A stretch of 64,000 nucleotides of DNA from NCBI GenBank assembly GCA_022747635.1, contig JAKTNV010000006.1, forward strand, positions 67,914,590-67,978,589, read 5' to 3'. Made by a program: the position numbers and the translations under genes. Positions 46,201-58,170 of this stretch are shown in pieces (within the stretch, counting starts at the first letter, position 1; each line of letters begins with the position of its first letter). A model generated the notes under the pieces. The model did no database searches, was not told the DNA's origin, and worked only from the letters and a program-made list of their open reading frames with translations. Origin of the DNA: Hetaerina americana. Lineage: Eukaryota; Arthropoda; Insecta; Odonata; Calopterygidae.

Positions 46201-49200
46201 TGAGAGTCTTTGAGGGAAAGGGATGAATGGCTTGAAGTGGGCAATCCCACGGAAACCAGTCGTAGGTCCTAAGGGTTTTGGATGGGGCATTCCCGGAACC
46301 TTAATACGGGCTTTTCCGCGTATCAATTATGACAAGATACACTTCCTCGAACCTCATCTCCGTCTCACCAACCTCCTTGGCTTCGTCCATTTTTTGAGGT
46401 GATAATGGAGTTGGGAGTTATGGAACAGACTTGTCTAGGGGACAATCGTGTCTTCTACCCCTTTGCAGAAATACTTGCGTTGAAGGCATTGTTTGAAGTC
46501 ATTGTCGCGGTGGAGAAGTTAGTTCCCTCTCTCCCCTGAGAGAGAAGATGGGACGCACTCTTTAGGACTTCGACCGTGGGGGGATTTGTTGTGGGGAGAT
46601 CAGATATAACGTTTTGAGTGTGTTCGTCCCGTCTTTGTGTGTGCGTCACTGAGCAAGCTCATGATTGAGAACGTTGCCGAGCGTCTTGAATGACCCGACC
46701 TCCTGAAATGGTGGTCTATCCTCTGCAGAGAGTGGAGTGACAAAGGAATTCTGCAGCAAAAAGGAACGGGTGGCAAAAGGGAGGACGGCTCTTTGAGAGA
46801 CGCTTGGATGCGATTCATATGCAGGGGTGGAAACGTGCCTGCTTTTGGGGTTAGTTCGGAGATATTAAAAGTGTCAGGGTAATCCCAGCAAGGGCAAGAG
46901 TGGCAGTTTTACTTAAAAAGAACCCCATGGGACTTTTTTTTCACAAATTAGTGTTTCAAAAATTAAGTTAAGCTGTAAAAGAAATTTAAATTGGAAATTC
47001 GTAATTAAATTACTGCGAAAAATGAGGAAGTAACCTTTTTATTTCGGTTTTCATCGAGTTGGGATTTTAATATTGCGTCGGGTGGCTGAATACGGAATTC
47101 CAAAGGAGTAACCCTATTCATGTGACGTTGGAGATAAAACATATAATGATTTCTTGAAATAAAATTCCTCGCGTGGATATTACTTACCTGCGTCCTGAAA
47201 TCTTGGAATTCTTTGGTATTTCCTTAATTTCTTCACTCGTAGTCAGGATAGTAAAGAATGAATAAAAACTCCGTACATGCATTTAAGTTTTTGTGAATAG
47301 CTTCATTATATTTAGCTCCTTAATATTTGTCGTGGTTTTTTATCTGAAATATTTATGTGTTCCCCTTACGCTGTACTGTTTCTTCCTTCTTTGTAATCCT
47401 TTTGGGTAGATACAAATATTACATCGCATTTTCCATTCCCAATCTACATACATCCTTACTTAGACTGTAGAACTTTCATATTTAATTCCTGTTTGCCTTT
47501 ATGGTTCAATTTTCATCCAGTTTCTCATACGTGCTGATATTCTTGTCAAGCCCTTTACTTCTCTGCTTGATTTTTTCAAAAAACTCATTAATAGTGGTTC
47601 TTTTATCCGCATTATTATTGTCAATTAAAATATGCCCGTACATACATTGTCAGGTGGCACGCAACTCACTAGACTCGCGATTGATTTTGCACCGAATAAC
47701 AGCAAAATTGATCAGTAAAAAACCAATTATTCACACAAACATTAAAAAATTCAAAACTAAACCGCTACATAGATTAATAAGGAAAATTACAAGCAATGCC
47801 ACACGAGGCCCAGTATTACACTACGTCCAAAATTACTGACTGTCCTAAAATTTCTATGCAATCTTACAATGGTCGATTACACAAGTAAAATGCTCTTGCT
47901 GTAATCTCTTGCCTTATACATGTCTGAAAGTAAAAATGCTTTATCTGCCCCCTTGCAACAAAAGTTACGAATATTTTAACTTCACTCTACTTTATTTATT
48001 TAAAATCCGCAGAAGAGAAATTAGTAGTCCAGAACTAATTTCACTTCCTTTTCTCTCTCCATTCTTTTGCATGCTATATTGTGTTGAACATTTAGGCTGA
48101 ATATTTACATAATACAATAAATAGCAAATATTATCTTAAATCCTGGAAAATTAAACGAAATAATCGCAAAAATGTGCGAAAAAATTAAATGGGTGGTTAC
48201 AAAAACTGATATGCTTTTATTACATTTTTTGAAGCATCTCAGTAATCAGTAGAATGCAAAATGATGAAATGTTACTTTTTTAACATACCGTCTGCAGGTT
48301 TTTTGCAACATGTAAAGGTCGAGTCTATTGCAAGTAAACTTGAAAAATACAGCTAAAAGATATTTTCAAGGTGAACGTTTTCATTTTGACTAGGCCTCCA
48401 TAAATTTAAAGGATATATTAAATTAATTGCCGCATTCTAGTACATTGCTGTTATCTCATGACCCTTAAATAATTCTGACAAAATTTATGGAATGCTATAA
48501 TATGGCATAGTTTTGGATAAATTGGTATAAATAACTCGGTGGCCGAGATAATTTCCTCCTGTATTACTCATTTCAAGATAATGCCTCTTTATTTATGACG
48601 TATATTTCAAGAATGGGGAGAAAATTTATTCAGTGATCTTATAAATTTCTCTCCCCATTCATCTGGCTATTATTTACGTCGCCTCGCATTTGGAGAAAAA
48701 ACAAGATATATGTGTAGTTTTATAAATTGAAGTGAACGGTTCAAATGATGTTACCATTAATTTTAAGTTTCCTATATGTGAGTGTTTTGCAAAACTGAAC
48801 TTATCTGAGATATATTTTCACTCTTTAAACGGTGCTATATATTTTAGGATCTGTTTCAAGGGATCTAATTTTATGTCTTGCGAATAAAAGTTCATTCACA
48901 AGTATGAGTCAGTTTAAATTGACCAAACTACCCTATTTAATGATATCAGATCACCATTTTCATCAGTGAAAACATTAGCGCGAGATCTAATCGATTGTAT
49001 GGATTGTAATCGATTATCAACTTCAGCTCTCGAATTCCTGTATCCAGGTGGCATGGCGCAGTGCCTTTTTTCCGCTGGTCTTACGGGCGTTGATTTTTTT
49101 CACCCTTCGAACATTCCTCCTCGCTCCTTTTGCCAACTACCCCTCCAAACCTGCAATGCAAGTACCACTCGAGACACATGGAGAGCGCACAACAAGTTTT

Positions 49201-50246
49201 CTGCCAATGCAGGGAGAAAAAAGGGTGTTGAAGAGAGATAGGAAGGAAGGAGAACTGGGAGAGAGACCTGGGGGATCACAGCGGAAAAGAGGAAGGGGGA
49301 GTGGAAAGTGTGTGTTGCGAGCAAAAAATAAGAATGAGCTCAAGGTGATTTTCAATGTTTAATTTACTGAAACCCGGCCATATTTCTTGTTCTGGTCTGG
49401 CTAACGATGTCATCAGAATAAGGAACAAGTTAATTGATCAGAAAAAAAATCCCACAGTAAATGCTTCCATGAATATTTTGCCTGAATTATTCCTATTCGC
49501 TTTCGGTTCGCCCAAGTTTAGAATATTTGTGAAGAAAGGTAGCAAATGACAAACTACATGCATGGTCAACGTCTTTCTCAATAAACATGTCTTAGGTATA
49601 CCATTTATACAGTCCAAAGGTGTTATATCATGTTTTGCTTCTAGCCTTATCGTCTTACTTCTCCTGTGCTGGTGGATGAGAAGGGGTAAGTTTAATGATG
49701 AAAAATATAATTACTAAAAATTTTCACTTAATCTGACCTTCGTAGATGCAAGAAGGATTTCTTGGGCGATGCTTTCAGCAATTAATTGGCATGCTTAACC
49801 TTTCGAATTATATTTATCGAAATGGACAAAAATGGAGATTTTAGAAAGGCTTCACGGCTATATTTTAAAAAACATTTGGTAGGTAAAGATATTTTTTTTG
49901 GAGATTAATATAATATTTTGGCAGATTGGCATTTTTGATATTTATTAGTGGAGATTTTATGCTAAAATAGCACGTGGAAAATCAAAATGTGACAAAATCA
50001 AGGGTAGAATAGCCGAAGTCCAACTTTGAGAAAACTGACGGAGTCAGTAATTGAAAAAAATCTGTATGGTCTCTATTATGGAAGAAACCAATTCAAATCC
50101 ATGTTAAATATGCAATACGTCATTAAGTGATGTTACAAAGGTCTAAGGAGACGGAAGAAAAGTCGATATAAATTTGTATTCTAGATATTTTGCCTTTACA
50201 ATATATTTTCATTTGTTACTATTAGCAGGTGCTTCGATACACATGC
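43261..50246. other. Long intergenic stretch, no gene recognised
   Basis: AT-rich with GC-richer patches at about 45.7-46.8 kb and 49.05-49.35 kb. The longest frame, minus 45460-45984 (174 codons), shows no recognisable domain and lies in the less AT-rich patch, so it may be chance. No RNA gene was seen. Confidence 0.45.
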
Positions 50247-50560
50247 AAGGTCTGTCCCAAAAGTATAATGACTTATTTTTTCCCGGATAGACAGACGGAC
50301 GGGCGGCGGTTCTTTGGCTGGGTTTGAGGGAGGGGTCTCAGACAAAGCTAGAGGCTGGTGGCAGTTGACTCCCAACCTTTGTGGAATGCGGATCTTCCGT
50401 TTGCTGAACCTTTATAACGTGACCTCGTTACTCTCCGTCATGAATCGGTTATTGGAAGAGCGCTACGCTATCAAAGTTTAGAGCAAAAGCCAAAGACAAT
50501 ATGCATTTCATCAAGAAAGTCCTTGTATCTATTGGGCCTTCTTATTTACACCAAATTAGC
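50247..50560 (+). pseudogene. Mariner 5' end fragment
   Basis: It begins with an inverted-repeat-like AAGGTCTGTCCCAAAAGTAT, typical of mariner ends. An ATG at 50440 opens MNRLLEERYAIKV before a stop, matching the mariner start (LEQRYAIKFCVKLGK). It then degrades, and no catalytic part is found downstream. Confidence 0.62.
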
Positions 50561-50919
50561 TGTATTTGCTATTGAGAATAGGGAGGATGTGTGTATTCAC
50601 AATACATCGCTCAATAATTACACAAACGGGTAATTCTCCATGAGTTGTACCGATGTTTATCGAAGGAAGTTTACGATTTTAACATTTATTCAAGTTTCAG
50701 GACTAATATTGTTAGTAGCATATGATATTATAAAAAAAATTAAAATAAAACATACTATATGTATTTTGATAGCAGAAAGACTGGTCGTGCATAACCGTTT
50801 ACTCATTCCCAATTTGTTGTAATAAGGTGAAACTTCTATTTACCAGGATAAGAAAAAAATCTACAGAAGTTGCTGGTATGAACACTTAAGCAATGTTTAT
50901 AGCATACATAGAAGAATAG

Positions 50920-51340
50920 AGTGAGTAAAAGAGTGGAGTTCTCAGACGACTATTGATTGATAGAAATGGAAGAGAGTAGAAGTCTTTGAAATGTAGAAAG
51001 ATGTTGAAAATCACGAAGTTGGATAGGGTAAGGGAGGAAGAGTTGCTGAGGAGAAGGAGAAAAGGGAACCTCAAGCGATACCATCATAAAGGGCAGGAAG
51101 AACCAACATGGGTATACACTGAGAAGGGACAATTTGATGAGGGATGTTTTGCAAGGAATGGTCGAGGGAGCTATGAGGAGAGAAAGGAAAAGACCTAACT
51201 TTGTGGACGTTGTGAAGGGGATATGCTATGTCGACATAGTGAGAAGGGAATAAGATAGAGAACCGTAGCGGAGCGAATTGAACCCGTCTAGCAGAAGATG
51301 CAGATAAATTAATGAATGAATCATTAATAAATAATTAAGA
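50920..51340 (+). mobile_element. C-terminal end of a second LINE subfamily
   Basis: The plus strand contains KMLKITKLDRVREEELLRRR, then RKGNLKRYHH, matching the KISWxDRVxNEEVLRRV block near the C-terminus of endonuclease-RT LINEs. A second frame gives MRDVLQGMVEGAMRRERKRP followed by NFVDVVKGICY, typical of the final G..EG.R.RGR region. It ends in a short tail with ATGAATGAAT. Its sequence is clearly distinct from the main family's C-terminus. Confidence 0.65.
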
Positions 51341-53230
51341 ATAGTGGATTACGATGTTATGTTAATGAGTCTGGATGAGGTTTCAGCCATCAATCAGGCG
51401 TATCGGAGAAGAGTAGGCGGTTTAAGAAGATGCCGTAGAACGAGAAATTTATCGGTAAATGTGGTCGATGTGGCCCACTAGACAAGAGATATTAGGAGGC
51501 ATACGAAGAGAAGAGTTGGTTAAAATTCGACGGAAGTTCAGGAAAAATATTCAAGAGTATAATAGGTTGGAATAAATTAGCTAGAAGAGGTCGGTTTTGC
51601 ATTAAAACCATTACCAGACTACTTGTTAAATTTGCCCACCCCAAAAGTAAACGGTACAAAAGATTTGTAGGCCCGCTTACTGCTTTACTGCTTTGAGGAC
51701 GTTATACAGAGGAGGGAAGGAGAGCAATCATACAGCGTCCATTCCTCTACCATTATGAGCCACTCAATGAATGAAGTGAGTCTTGATCTTTGTTTTAGGC
51801 CATTCCAAATAGTCCCGCAACCCACCTTCCTATCCTAACAGCACTTTCAACCTTTATAAGTTTATATTTCATTAAGCATAATTAAAATGCGCATTGAATG
51901 ATTTACCGTGGATGAATATATGTGCGGGGAGCTTTTTATTCCCTTTCTAAGGACATATAGGCCTGGGATTTTAAATTTAAGAATACATTTGTTTGGGCTG
52001 GATTTGCAAAATATTAAGAGCTGAAGATTTTGTTGGTAATTATTTTTCAAGCATATAGTGTTACTCTCAGTTTTAAAGTAACAATTTGTTTTTCAAATTC
52101 AGTTACCGGAAACAGAGTTATTGAATTAACTTAATAAGAGATGATTCATTATCCAAGATCATAAATTACTATAGGTGAATAATATTCCGACATTGTAATT
52201 AAATTATATTATTATATCACAAATTAAATTTGCGTATTTTCTAGGGGTAAGTGCTTGTTTTCCCTAGTTGTCTTCAATGGTGAATGTTTGTAGAGGAAGA
52301 AATATAAAGAATTAAAGAAAAGAAGGTAAAGTAATTATGTGTGAGACAAGTAAATGGAGGACTTATGGCAAAGTATTGGTGGCAACTTCAGAGAAGAGAA
52401 GAGGGGGTAACGCATTTTACTCCATAATTGTTGGTATTAATTCACTTTGAAAAGAGTAACGGAGTATCGAGAAATGAAATAATTTTGAAATAATTAACTT
52501 CTTGTCATCGTATATGAATATGATTATCAAAACCTTAGTACCTAGGTCATATATATAATGTAATATTGGGTACTAAGAATACAAGTAATCGTGCCGATAG
52601 GTTAAAATGAGCTAAACCATAGCTCGCGAGCTGAACTCATCCCACTTAAGAAGTCAATTAAACTTGTCAGAATTTTTGATGATGCCTCATTGAATTTCAA
52701 GGCAAAATACTGTTTGCGAAATCATGACTCATATTATGGGACCTTAACGTCACTTCCAGAATTCAAGTTCAGCCTTGAGTTCAGAAAGGTTTGCAGTCCC
52801 TTGCAAAATCATGGTAAATAGGAACAATCAATTTAATTTTCCATGCTTAACGAAAATTTTATTTAATCCTGTGGGACCCTCCTCCTAAATACCTCAATTT
52901 ATCAACTGACAAAGATGCGTAGAAAACTATCACATTTCGTGAATAATTTTTACAAAACAGAGCGATTCCCCAATAATTATTGTAAACGCTGGGTTCGGAG
53001 AAAAATATGCAGAACTTAAACAGCTAGATAAATAGCAATAGCATGAGTTTAACGCTAACGAAGTGGGAAGCCATGAATGATATTTTTGGCAGAGAGCGAA
53101 ACAGAAATTAAAGGAAATTGACCGCTAAATATAAATACTTGAGGTATTCCGGATAGTTGGTACCCATTGCAGTGCATAACTTCACATACGGCAATTTAAA
53201 CTACTCACAAATAAAATAATGTCATTTCTA
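51341..53230. other. Intergenic, no gene recognised
   Basis: 51.35-51.6 kb is purine-rich and might be more LINE-related sequence, but no motif is secure. The rest is AT-rich. Confidence 0.4.
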
Positions 53231-53281
53231 GTAATAACCTATTGCAGTATGTGTACTACACATACTGCAATAGGTGATTAC
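53231..53281. repeat. 24-bp hairpin with 3-nt loop
   Basis: Arms 53231-53254 and 53258-53281 are inverted copies with one mismatch, separated by ACT. Confidence 0.9.
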
Positions 53282-55199
53282 TTAATTACACTATGATTAA
53301 CACTAGCACCCTCCAACACACGCCAGTGATTTCAGTTTAAAATATACCAATAGAGCCATTTAACTTTGTCAGGAGAAAAGTAATGAAATTGATTGTCAAC
53401 GCTAGCGCTAAAATATTTGCATATTTCATGAAAAACTCAAAAAAAATGACTTTCCAATCGCTTAAGTGACATACCTGAAAATAATTGTATCACAATTTGA
53501 TTAAAAATTCGTGCCACATTTCTTTTTTGTGAGAGTGTAGTATATTTTTTAACGTATTCTGTAGATATAGATGCTCCACAATCAACGCGAGGTAACGAAG
53601 ATTGGCCTGGAAGAGAAGGAAGATGGGGACTAAAAGACAGGAGAGGGAATTGGGGGAGGTTCAATTAGCCGGCTGAGAAATAAACCTAATTTGGCAGTAT
53701 ACATCTTTGAACAGTGCTCCAGCCGTGGCAAAGGCTGGGGATGTCGAGCAGTATTTAACGGCGTCCGGGAAGGCGGCGTATTCTTGCGTCAGTGCGAGTT
53801 TAGCTACGCTTTGAAGTCGGTTTTGTCGGCCAAATGATTCTAAATGAATTTAAGTAGCATTTCCCTATCGTCTGCTTCGGAATTTCATGTCCTTGGTGGT
53901 AGTAGCTATTTAACTGCTGAAAAGCTTCGTCGGGCTGAATTGATAATCCACAGAAACCTATTTTTTTTTTAATTTTGTGAATATAAGTGAAGACAAACAT
54001 TCCCCAGATGAAAATCGAAAATTTTCTGTTTCCGAAATGATCAGTACTTAACTCGTGGAGATAATATGGTTGATGATTCTGTTTTATTGCGTCAAAAAGA
54101 TACAATATATGTATTACGTCTTCTAGTTATTTATATTATGTAAAAAGTATCCATTATTGTAATCAATTGTAGGCGCTGACTTGGCGAAATTCATCTATGA
54201 TGATTAAAAGCACTTTCCTTTTTTTCATACTTATTACGTCACTTAGACTACTTGCCGAAATTGTTACCAATGTAAGCCAAGATAACACCCAGAATGTTGC
54301 ATACAAATAACCTATTCCAACATACTTCACCCGTCTCTCGTTCAAAATAAAAATTTGCAAAATGTATGTTTTTGGGACTGGTTTGCCATTAATTCTCGTA
54401 TTTTTGATCGATTTACGTATGCCCTATAAAGTCATTAACATTTCAAAGCGTATCTCTAATGCTTTTGAGTTCTATAATCCTATTATATATTCATAGCGAT
54501 GCGTGGAATTGTTCCGTTTCCTTCATAGGAGGACGTAGAATGATACATCTTTCTCGATCACGGTAATGCTTTGCTCATATTAATCCAACGATCTACACTT
54601 CCCCCCTAATTTTATTTTGCTGCTTGATGGAAGACATATTATGTGAATTCTTTTTCATTTGTCAAGCCTGATATTTCCTGGTGCCTCGCGTATCAAACAC
54701 ATTTGCTCGAAAACATCCAATCGGCTCAATTTTACCGATCTCCTGAACTTTTACCCGCGGGATAAATGGAGTAAATTCAGGGGCCTGAACTTTTTTTTAA
54801 CCTTAATTTCCAACTTATAATCGAAAGGGTCGCACCCAGCCTTATTCCAGGAATTCGTGCATGAAGTCGGACATCCCGTGCCGATGGGATTAAGAGAAGG
54901 ATTGATGAGGTGATCTTTTCCTTCTCTCTCGTCCCGAAACTTCTCCGTTTTCCCTTTTTAATCTCCCCTTCCCTCCTCCACGTCACCCCCTCCCTTCCAT
55001 CCCTCGGCCTATAATGAAGACGTATTCCATCGAATGTGCCCTGCCTGCTCTTAAGAGACCGCGGAGACCCTAACGTGGGGAAAAGAATCCCGGGCTAGGC
55101 ACGTGGAAGGGTCGCGTTGCCATCTACCGGCCGCACGGCACAACTGACGCTGGATGGGTTACGATATCCTACGATTCCTTTCGCAAAACGCTTGCCAGA
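53282..55199. other. Intergenic, no gene recognised
   Basis: No gene. A small hairpin CCAGCC...GGCTGG lies near 53720-53740. Confidence 0.4.
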
Positions 55200-56400
55200 G
55201 GCGGCTGAGCCGGGAAGGAAGGGCCGTCGTGGCGTAATGTGGTAAAGGCAAGCGGGGTTGCACGAGGGGGAGATGGAGAGGAGGAAGAGTGGGGGTGGAA
55301 GGGGAGGGTGGTAAGGGGGGTGTCTGGTGGCGGTGCTCTCGGAACGCTTTGAAAGCCATTATAGAGGAAGTCAATGTGAGACGTTGAGGAATCGGCCCGT
55401 GAAGAAGATTGAATGAGTCGTGATGCTATTGGGTTGGGACAATTAGTTTACCGACGTTTTCAGGGAGGGAGCTAAAGAAAGGAGGCGGGGAGCGGTCGGG
55501 GTGGCGTGGGGGAGGTTTTGATATTGAAGTCTTGAGGGCGAAATGGGACGGGAGGGGCGGGGGACGGGAGGGGGGGAACGGAGGGTGATGAGGGCGAAAT
55601 TGGAGACTGGTGCGGGAAAGGGCCCCCCTTGTGGGGTGAAGAGTGCAAAGGGTGGAGCCACGGGGTTAGCGGGGAATATTCTTGGGGTTGTTGCTGACGG
55701 TGAGGGATAGTGTGAGCTGGCGGAGGAGGGCAGGCTAAAGGGGAAGGGATGCCTATCTATGCCCTATTCCTCTCGCCGCGTAAAGCCCTCACGGACAAAA
55801 TGGAGGTCGGAGATAAGGAGGAGGGGCGAGGAGGAAGACGGGGGATAGAGTAAGAGGCGGCAGCGGTGGGAAACCTCTGGGACTGGGTGAAGGGTTTGGC
55901 AGGGCGGAGGAGGTGGACGTAGTGGGTGGAGTGGGATGTTGTAATTGATGGATGTGAAGGTAAGTGGTGTGGTAAACGGTGGAATGGGGCGAGAGCGCTC
56001 TGGAGACCAACCACCAGTTACGTAGGAACGCGGAAAGAACAGGAGGAGGGGTTGGAGTGGGGCTGGCGGTGTGGGTGCGGTGGGCACTGAGGGGGGTGGG
56101 TTTGGTGTGGTCCTCGGGAAGGGATGGCGGAGGGAAATGAATCAGAGATCGGCTGTGTGAGGGGGAACTGGATGGACGGCTGCAGGGTGGTGGTATGGAG
56201 GAGGAAATTGAGGGGAGGACAGAGGGGACGTTTCGGGGAGGGAATGGGAGAGTGGTGGTTGATTAAAAATAAGATAATGGAAGAGGGAAAAGGGCAGGGA
56301 GGGAATTCTCGCGGGACTTGAATTTGGAAAGAGCGAAGGCAGAGGGGGTGGGTGGACGGGGGGACGAAGCAGCGAGATGTTGTGCTTGGAAGGCATCCAG
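55200..56400. other. G-rich strand-asymmetric block
   Basis: The plus strand is strongly G/purine-rich, with many GGG to GGGGGG runs and few T or C stretches, unlike the AT-rich flanks. Proline-rich minus-strand frames here are composition effects. It may form G-quadruplexes or be a regulatory GC-rich island. Confidence 0.5.
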
Positions 56401-58025
56401 TCAAGGAAGGGGTTAGTACAATAAGATTTACAAAAAGAGCGGTGGGTCAAGAGCCTTAGCATCCCTATTTCCATGTTTTTAGATCAATAAAACGAGACGT
56501 ATTTGCCTTATTTCCACGCTTAGGCATTTTATATGGGAGACAGATGCTGATGGTAAGGCGTGAAAGACCAAATTTTCACTCCAATATTTACAATTAGAAT
56601 GAATAATAATGTGCGAAATAAAATCTCTAATATTTATTTTAGGCGTTAAAATTATATTTAGGGATTTGTGATAAATATTATTCATCATAAACACAGACTC
56701 GATGAAGGAAATCATTTTTCTCATCCGCAACCGTATGTAGAAACGCAGATAAACCATGCTATATTGGCTTATAATTAGTGTCATATGCTCTTTTGCCTCT
56801 AAGGAGAAAAATATGATTAAGTTGGACGCATTCATCCTTTTCGGAGACTTTTCTAATTAATGTATTGAGTAACAAGTATCATTACAAAGAATTTATATAT
56901 GGTTTTTAAAAATTCACAGGACAGTTACGTACATTGTAAAAATCTCTGTGGCAGTAGATAAAAGTCAATAAAATTTTTGAATGCTCTTCGGAAATAATTT
57001 TAAGTAGAAATATTAATCGGTCGGTTGATTTACCTAATAAATTTTCCAAATTTGCTCCAGAAACCAACTGGAGAATATCAACGTCGCATTATACTAGCTT
57101 GTTTAACCGTCTGCATTTGGTTCTCTTATATGCCATAAAGGCAAGCGCATGCCAGAAGATTTGATAACAGGGATATTGCTTGTCTTGGATTACATAGCCA
57201 AATGGATAACCCTTCCCTAGTACTTGAAGTTTTTCACCCGTTTTCATGGCTGGTCAAATCCTCTCGAATTCTTATTATGTATCATGGGTGATTTAAAAAA
57301 AAGTTCATTCCAATAGAAAATTACCTAAATTATAATTGGCAACAATACCCCAGGTACAAGTAAATTTAAATAATATCCTGGCGCTTTACTTTTTCCAAAT
57401 TGTCATTGATGCATAATTTGCGAGTTGAGATAACGTATAATTCGCTTATTATAACCCGCGACTCTTTAATAACTAGAAGAAAAGATGAGATACATGAGAA
57501 AGTCAGAAACGAAATTCGACGGCCAGCTTGTTTGGTTAACGGAAAAGAAATCTTAAGTTATCCGATTACTCAAGGGATTATTTTTCTTTCAACATTAAAA
57601 CAGTTTTATCAATATGATAGCGAAGTATCATATTTGTAATAATGAAATTATTTCAAGCAAGATTTAGACCTTTTTTTCAAAATTATTTCCCCTAAATCAT
57701 TTTCCATTTTAGATGATATAAAACTCCCACTGCCTTTAAATGTCTGCTTGATTCACTTTCTCTTTTTTCTAATTCCATCCATCAACTTCCTCTCATCTCC
57801 CATCATACGTTATAACTCTAACTCTAATCTTTTGTTCCCTTCACTGCCCTTATATTATCTGTTCCACCCATACCAGATTTCAAATGCCTATCATACAGGC
57901 CTTGTATACGCCCATCCTCTTCACTCGATTAACATATTTCTGGATCTTAAAATGTTACGCATCCCGTCAAAATTTGTATTAGCTATTTTCTATTATCCTT
58001 TGCCTTAAACTGTCAATTGTTTTCC
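56401..58025. other. Intergenic, no gene recognised
   Basis: AT-rich, nothing recognised. Confidence 0.4.
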
Positions 58026-58170
58026 AAGAAACTGCGGGAGATGCCGCGACAGTAACTTTTAACGGAGTCATCCGCCAAATATGCATTAAAAAATAACAAT
58101 TTCAGAATATCGGGCGTCGAGGGATCTAGTGTCTAGTCCCGGTCATTCCGAATGATTTTTATGCTTTTAA
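58026..58170 (+). mobile_element. SINE family 2 fragment with partial tRNA-like module
   Basis: The body AAGAAACTGCGGGAGATGCC (58027-58046) through GGAGTCATCCGCC matches 63799-63860. It is followed by a partial tRNA-like 3' half (GAGGGATCTAGTG, then TCTAGTCCCGGTCATTCCGA) that lies on the plus strand. At 63.5 kb the tRNA module lies on the opposite strand relative to the same body. Confidence 0.65.

Noticed and set aside
55443..56474. Several overlapping P/S-rich minus-strand frames
   Set aside because: Multiple frames open at once across a G-rich block indicate composition, not coding.
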